From: Bacteroidota bacterium
GTDB taxonomy: Bacteria > Bacteroidota > Bacteroidia > Cytophagales > Cyclobacteriaceae
Reading direction: 5' to 3'
DNA length: 64,000 nt
NCBI GenBank assembly: GCA_018267215.1
Contig: JAFDYX010000013.1
Location: 1-64,000, forward strand
The notes under the pieces are model-generated. The model was not told the DNA's origin. It made no database searches and was given only the letters and a program-made list of their open reading frames with translations. How positions within the stretch are numbered: position 1 is the first letter of the stretch; the number at the start of each line of letters is the position of its first letter. Below, piece after piece: positions 59,792 to 64,000 of this stretch. A program made the position numbers and the translations under genes.

Positions 59792-60355
59792 ATGGCAACA
59801 GTATCTGATCTGAGTAAAGGAAATTACATACGCTATAATGGCGAAGTAGTACAGGTGGAGGAACTTCAACATCGCACCCCCGGCAACCTGCGGGCTTTTT
59901 ACCAAATAAAAATGCGCAGTGTGCGTACGGGTAAAGTTGTGGAAAATCGCTTTCGCCCGGGCGATGCGGTGGATCAACTTCGGGTGGAAACCAAAGAATA
60001 TCAATATCTCTATCAGGATGGAGACAGTTTGGTTTGCATGGATAACCAAACCTACGAGCAAATCTATTTAGATAAAGTATTGCTGGGAGATTCTGTAAAT
60101 TATATCAAAGAAGGTGTAACCCTGCTGATTGCTTTCGAAAATGGCACGCAACCCATTACGGCAGAAGCTCCTGCCCATGTTGTGGTGAACGTAACTTATA
60201 CCGAACCGGGTCTGCAAGGCGACACAGCAACGCGTACACTTAAACCGGCCACTATTGAAACAGGTGCAGAAATTCGTGTACCTTTATTTGTCAATACCGG
60301 TGACAACATCAAAATCAAAACCGTTAATGGCGAATACGTTGAACGCGTAAAATAA
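59792..60355 (+). CDS. efp: Elongation factor P (variant loop tip)
   Basis: This 187-residue three-domain protein rescues ribosomes stalled at polyproline. The fold is clear (LSKGNYIRYNGEVVQVEEL, FRPGDAVDQLRVETKEYQYLYQDGD, VVVNVTYTEPGLQGDTATR). The domain I loop reads QHRTPGNLRAF where E. coli has VKPGKGQAF, so the modified Lys34 position holds Asn32, with Arg two residues later. This loop occurs, as I recall, in other Cytophagales or Chitinophaga-type proteins. Activation by lysine modification is therefore unlikely. It lies 4 bp before accB. Confidence 0.9.
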   Translation: MATVSDLSKGNYIRYNGEVVQVEELQHRTPGNLRAFYQIKMRSVRTGKVVENRFRPGDAVDQLRVETKEYQYLYQDGDSLVCMDNQTYEQIYLDKVLLGDSVNYIKEGVTLLIAFENGTQPITAEAPAHVVVNVTYTEPGLQGDTATRTLKPATIETGAEIRVPLFVNTGDNIKIKTVNGEYVERVK

Positions 60356-60359
60356 TTTT

Positions 60360-60920
60360 ATGGCAACAGCAAAAAACAACGGATCAAAAAAAGCGAGCCG
60401 TTCTTCCTCAACCCAAAACATACATGAAATGAAAACCTCTGAAATCCGCGACCTTATCGACTTCATTGCGCAATCCGGTTTGAACGAAGTTGACATTGAA
60501 ACCAAAGAACTAAAACTGCATGTAAAAAGAGAGCCCGACCAAAAAGTAATGAAGTCTGCCGCACCCCTATTGGCAGCACCTCAAGTTGCTCTTCCTGTTC
60601 AGCAGCCTCAACTCACGGCAGCCCCAGCACTGGCTACTACATCTGCTCCTAAGGCTGAAAAACCTGCTTCTTCAAAAAATACAGTTGACATTAAATCTCC
60701 GATGATTGGTACCTTTTACCGTTCGTCCAACCCGGATTCGCCCCCGTTCGTTTCTGTTGGCGATAAAGTTACCAAGGGGCAGGTAGTTTGTATCATTGAA
60801 GCCATGAAGTTATTCAACGAAATAGAATCTGAAGTTTCCGGAACGGTCGTGAAAGCGATGGTAGAAAACTCATCGCCTGTGGAGTACGACCAGGTGTTGT
60901 TTGTTGTTGAGCCTGATTAG
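60360..60920 (+). CDS. accB: Biotin carboxyl carrier protein of acetyl-CoA carboxylase
   Basis: The protein is 186 residues. It has an N-terminal helical segment (EIRDLIDFIAQSGLNEVDIE), a Pro/Ala-rich linker (about residues 70-105), and a biotinyl domain from about residue 110 (DIKSPMIGTFYRSSNPDSP). The biotin-acceptor Lys is in CIIEAMKLFNEIE; the usual AMKM is AMKL here, a common variant. It carries CO2 from biotin carboxylase to the carboxyltransferase. It is co-transcribed with efp and accC. Confidence 0.94.
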   Translation: MATAKNNGSKKASRSSSTQNIHEMKTSEIRDLIDFIAQSGLNEVDIETKELKLHVKREPDQKVMKSAAPLLAAPQVALPVQQPQLTAAPALATTSAPKAEKPASSKNTVDIKSPMIGTFYRSSNPDSPPFVSVGDKVTKGQVVCIIEAMKLFNEIESEVSGTVVKAMVENSSPVEYDQVLFVVEPD

Positions 60921-61000
60921 TTTTTCGTTAATTAATGAGAAGGTATTTGTTTATTGTAGAGAGATACCTGTTATTAACAATTAATCTATAACCGAATTTT

Positions 61001-62350
61001 ATGTTCAAAAAAATATTGATCGCCAACCGGGGTGAAATTGCGTTGCGTGTCATTCGTACTTGCAAAGAAATGGATATTAAAACGGTAGCTGTTTATTCTA
61101 CTGCCGACCGCGAAAGTTTGCATGTTCGTTTTGCTGACGAAGCGGTTTGTATAGGCCCGCCTCCCAGTAAAGATTCTTATCTCAATATCCCTAAAATTAT
61201 TTCTGCTGCCGAAATCACCAATGCCGATGCCATCCATCCGGGTTATGGGTTTCTTTCGGAGCGTGCCGAGTTTTCGGCTATCTGCCACGAGTATGGAATA
61301 AAATTTATAGGCCCCACTCCTGCCATGATCGAAGCGATGGGCGACAAAGCCACTGCCAAAGACACCATGAAAAAGGCGGGTGTGCCTACCATCCCTGGCT
61401 CTGACGGCCTACTCTCTTCCATTGAAGAAGGTATGGAGATTGCCCGCGCTATTAAATATCCGGTTATCGTAAAAGCAACAGCCGGTGGTGGTGGAAAAGG
61501 GATGCGCATCATCCACGAAGAAAGTGAATTTAAAAAAGCTTGGGATGATGCCAAGCGCGAAGCGGGTGCTTCCTTTGGCAATGACGGGCTGTACCTCGAA
61601 AAATTTGTAGAAGAACCGCGCCACATTGAAATCCAGATCATGGGCGACCAGTATGGCAAAGTATGCCATCTGTCTGAGCGCGACTGCTCTGTGCAGCGCA
61701 GGCATCAAAAATTGGTAGAAGAAACTCCTTCTCCTATTGTCAGCCAGGAGCTGCGCGAACGGATGGGTGCTGCCGCCATTAAAGGTGCCAAGGCCATCAA
61801 TTATGAAGGTGCCGGCACTATTGAATTCTTAGTTGACAAGCACGGTGATTTTTATTTCATGGAAATGAATACGCGTATTCAGGTTGAGCACCCAATTACC
61901 GAAGAAGTTACCAACTATGATCTGATCAAAGAACAAATAAAAGTAGCAGCCGGTGTGCCTATTTCGGGCAATAATTATTTCCCGCAACTATTTTCGATGG
62001 AGTGCCGCATCAACGCGGAAGATCCGGCCAACGGTTTCCGTCCATCCCCAGGAAAAATTTTAAACCTTCATAAACCCGGAGGTCATGGTGTGCGTGTGGA
62101 TAGCCATGTTTATTCGGGCTATACTATTCCTTCCAACTACGACTCGATGATTGGTAAACTGATCGTAACGGGACAATCGAGGGAGGAAGTAATCACGCGG
62201 ATGAAACGTGCGCTGAGCGAATGCATTATCGAAGGTGTAAAAACTACTATCCCCTTTCACTTAGCGTTGATGGATAACCCTATTTTCCGTTCCGGAAAAT
62301 TTACGACCAGTTTTTTAGAAACTTCGTTTGATTTTTCGCAATTGAAATAG
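61001..62350 (+). CDS. accC: Biotin carboxylase of acetyl-CoA carboxylase
   Basis: This 449-residue ATP-grasp enzyme carboxylates biotin on AccB. It starts [19 protein letters not shown] and contains [17 protein letters not shown], the glycine-rich [20 protein letters not shown] loop, and [19 protein letters not shown]. The catalytic [16 protein letters not shown] follows, and the C-terminal [20 protein letters not shown] region is also present. Length is normal. It ends the fatty-acid operon. Confidence 0.95.
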   Translation: MFKKILIANRGEIALRVIRTCKEMDIKTVAVYSTADRESLHVRFADEAVCIGPPPSKDSYLNIPKIISAAEITNADAIHPGYGFLSERAEFSAICHEYGIKFIGPTPAMIEAMGDKATAKDTMKKAGVPTIPGSDGLLSSIEEGMEIARAIKYPVIVKATAGGGGKGMRIIHEESEFKKAWDDAKREAGASFGNDGLYLEKFVEEPRHIEIQIMGDQYGKVCHLSERDCSVQRRHQKLVEETPSPIVSQELRERMGAAAIKGAKAINYEGAGTIEFLVDKHGDFYFMEMNTRIQVEHPITEEVTNYDLIKEQIKVAAGVPISGNNYFPQLFSMECRINAEDPANGFRPSPGKILNLHKPGGHGVRVDSHVYSGYTIPSNYDSMIGKLIVTGQSREEVITRMKRALSECIIEGVKTTIPFHLALMDNPIFRSGKFTTSFLETSFDFSQLK

Positions 62351-62393
62351 CACGTTGCTATAAAAAAGTAATGGTGCCAAAAATGGTTGGTGA

Positions 62394-62495
62394 CATTTAA
62401 TTAAAATTTTCTTTTATTCCGATCGTAAATCTGAAGAGGACACTATCTCTGCTGTAGAGCAACTTGCTAGCAATAAGGTTTACCGACTGGAATGA
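62394..62495 (+). pseudogene. 3' fragment of an unidentified gene
   Basis: Thirty-three sense codons precede a TGA at 62493-62495 and read as protein-like sequence (FFYSDRKSEEDTISAVEQL then ASNKVYRLE). There is no start codon, and an in-frame TGA lies at 62391. A terminator-like hairpin follows immediately. This looks like the tail end of a gene whose beginning was lost by rearrangement with the adjacent transposase scar. The family was not recognised. Confidence 0.4.
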
Positions 62496-62497
62496 TC

Positions 62498-62530
62498 AGG
62501 AGGCTCTCGTTAAGAGGGCCTCCTCTGTTT
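62498..62530 (+). terminator. Terminator-like hairpin after the gene fragment
   Basis: AGGAGG-CTCT pairs with AGAG-CCTCCT (62498-62524) with a two-base bulge, followed by CTGTTT. It may end the accC transcript or be the terminator of the lost gene. Confidence 0.5.
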
Positions 62531-62555
62531 ATGTCATTCCAAGAGTTTTATGGTC

Positions 62556-63411
62556 TTAAGAAAACTCAGAACGCGAAGCGTTCTTAAAAAATAGATACCA
62601 TTGCATAAAGTTTTTTCTGTGCTTGTTGGATAGACCACGATGAACAGCCAAGTGCCCTTTAAGGTGACCGAAAAAAGACTCCAGCCCGTTTGTTGATTTA
62701 GGTACACGGTGATTGTCAAGATAATGGAACATCTGCGTGAGTGCTTTACGGATCACCATAAAGGAACGCCAGACGAGCTTGTGTTTATACCAATACCTTC
62801 CTGTTGTTAACTGATAACTCTTTTCGTTGATGAAGTCTTTGTGGCGATCGTGCCACTGTACAAACTCACTATCCAATAGTCTCTTTCTATCGGGTGTTGA
62901 TCGTGTGGAGTTTGGAAACAATTGAGCGTAGTCTAAGCCAGGGATAGTTTTAGGGCTCATCGTAAGCCAAATCCGGCACATCCGCTGGATATGCACCACG
63001 CAGCGTTGTAGAATAACATGTAGACATACTCGCTTGATCGCCTTCAATAAAGATTTATGACCATCTCAGGTGATGCTTTCAATTTGAACTTGTAAGGCTA
63101 AAAGATTTTCAAGATCCTCTTTGAGTTCTTCATACCATTCTCCTGTCGTAAGCCAATATAGCTGTGTAAACTTAATGGTGTTATACCGGTAAAGGATCCG
63201 GCATAAATCATGGGTGAAGTAAGTTCCATCAATGAGCAGGTTGACGCCTTCACTGGGATAGACACTTAGAACAGGGGGCTTATTAAGGTAGTCATGAAAG
63301 TACCGCTTTAAAGTGCGAACAGAGTAGCTGCTTAACTGGCTCAACTGCTCTAAAGTAATGTTCCCGTAAGTAGCTGTTGCACAACTACGGATCTGACTGA
63401 ATCTATTGCTA
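62556..63411 (-). pseudogene. Decayed DDE transposase gene (IS256/IS1249-like), 5'-truncated with an in-frame stop
   Basis: About 285 codons of one frame encode a transposase: CATATYGNITLEQLSQLS, LLIDGTYFTH, LYWLTTGEWYEELKEDLENL, CVVHIQRMCRIWL and KSTNGLESFFGHLKGHLAVH. The last resembles the C-terminal block of IS1249-type members of the IS256 family. A TGA at 63066-63068 interrupts the frame in IESIT*DGHKS, where relatives have Ser. The 5' end is missing: the frame begins at 63411, inside the stop codon of the metallo-beta-lactamase gene. No terminal repeats were recognised. It cannot make an active transposase. Confidence 0.75.
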
Positions 63412-64000
63412 AATAACCTCGCTCAGTTTAAAAGTACGATCAAGCCGCACTCCTTTTTCCGTTTCCTTCACGGTGCAACATTCGTTGGCTGAGTCGTGTT
63501 CTAAAAACAAAATGTATTGGTTGGCAGCAGCTTCTTTCAAGAATTTTTCTTTCTCCTCCAGTGTCATTAACGGCCGTGTGTCATAGCCCATCACGTACGG
63601 CAGCGGTATGTGCCCAACCGAAGGAAGCAGGTCGGCCATGTAGCAGATGGTTTTGTCCTTATACTTTATTTTGGGGATCATCATCTTATCTGTATGACCT
63701 GAAGCATAAAATATTTCAAACTGTGAAAATGGTGAATGCTTGTTGACTTCAATAAAATTTAACTGGCCGCTTTCCTGCATCGGCAAAATATTTTCTTTCA
63801 AAAAGCTTGCCTTCTCACGTGGGTTGGGCTGGGTAGCCCACTTCCAATGATCGGCATTGCTCCAGTATTTCGCGTTTTTAAAAACCAATTCCAGTTTGTC
63901 GTTTTCTTTTTTTACGCCTCCGCCACAATGATCGAAATGCAGGTGCGTAATAAACATATCCGTAACATCATCCTCCGAAAAACCAAGTTTGTTCAGGCTT
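63409..64000 (-). CDS. Metallo-beta-lactamase fold hydrolase (C-terminal part, cut by the window edge)
   Basis: At least 196 codons run in from the right edge without a start; the frame continues through FSEDDVTDMFITHLHFDHCG. The zinc motif HLHFDH is present, followed by a later His in YASGHTDKM and Asp in CYMADLLPSVGHI. The closing LFLEHDSANE is typical of quorum-quenching lactonase- and hydrolase-type MBL proteins. The substrate is unknown. Its stop codon (63409-63411) touches the transposase remnant, which may have replaced the original downstream DNA. Confidence 0.85.
   Translation of the reverse strand, partial: SLNKLGFSEDDVTDMFITHLHFDHCGGGVKKENDKLELVFKNAKYWSNADHWKWATQPNPREKASFLKENILPMQESGQLNFIEVNKHSPFSQFEIFYASGHTDKMMIPKIKYKDKTICYMADLLPSVGHIPLPYVMGYDTRPLMTLEEKEKFLKEAAANQYILFLEHDSANECCTVKETEKGVRLDRTFKLSEVI

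Overview
The window looks like a chromosomal segment of a Bacteroidota bacterium, most likely of the Cytophagales/Cytophagia type. Supporting signs are a subtilase with a type IX secretion sorting tail, a lipoprotein-type TamA homologue (TamL), TAnnTTTG-type -7 promoter boxes, a fused E1 alpha/beta dehydrogenase, and the order DUF177-rpmF-fabH-efp-accB-accC. A species cannot be named from the sequence alone.

Region 1 (about 1-21,440, all minus strand) is one large surface-polysaccharide locus. Read 5' to 3' from 21,442 downward it holds: an OPX export lipoprotein (Wza-like), a PCP tyrosine autokinase (Wzc-like), GDP-fucose synthesis (fcl, gmd), an AsnB-type amidotransferase, an ABC exporter (wzm, wzt with a C-terminal glycan-binding domain), two FkbM methyltransferases, a GT10 fucosyltransferase-like enzyme, a GT2-methyltransferase fusion, further glycosyltransferases, and a sugar-amidination cassette (hisH2, hisF2, wbpG-like) with a Gfo/Idh oxidoreductase and a DegT aminotransferase. 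The last gene of the run is a membrane protein that starts by an ATGA overlap and is cut after 35 codons by an IS3-family element entering from the left edge. Together these genes predict an exported glycan carrying fucose, methyl groups and an acetamidino (and perhaps uronamide) sugar. Base composition changes inside wzt, pointing to modular exchange of the serotype-specific part.

Region 2 (21.6-33 kb) carries a secreted subtilase and lipoprotein, trmB, folC, an ECF sigma factor operon with two membrane proteins, a PepSY-type membrane protein, an exported methyltransferase-like protein, a BatA/BatB-like von Willebrand protein with a TPR partner, a thiolase and a MORN-repeat protein.

Region 3 (34-47.4 kb) is mostly housekeeping: purC (its first 50 or so bases and upstream sequence duplicated 388 bp upstream), a STAS protein, RNase Z, a queuosine-precursor transporter, an rRNA/tRNA methyltransferase that shares its start with the divergent tamL, fused E1, riboflavin synthase, a TerB-like protein, a GDSL esterase and a penicillin acylase family enzyme.

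Region 4 (47.4-48.1 kb) is a tRNA cluster (Ser-GCT, Arg-TCT, Pro-TGG) containing tRNA fragments and a tandem duplication of the tRNA-Pro promoter plus its 5' end.

Region 5 (48.4-62.4 kb) contains DoxX, a glycerolipid pair (acyltransferase, gpsA), HIT, greA, a pentapeptide-repeat membrane protein, mgtE, rsmA, pdxA, a second TerB-like protein and the fatty-acid operon, from which plsX is missing. Region 6 (62.4-64 kb) is a scar: a 3' gene fragment, a decayed transposase with an in-frame stop, and a metallo-beta-lactamase fold gene that runs off the right edge.

I saw no CRISPR array, rRNA, prophage or recognised defence system. The most unusual content is the composite amidated, fucosylated and methylated glycan locus, the -7 boxes that abut start codons and mature tRNA 5' ends, and the tRNA-locus duplications.
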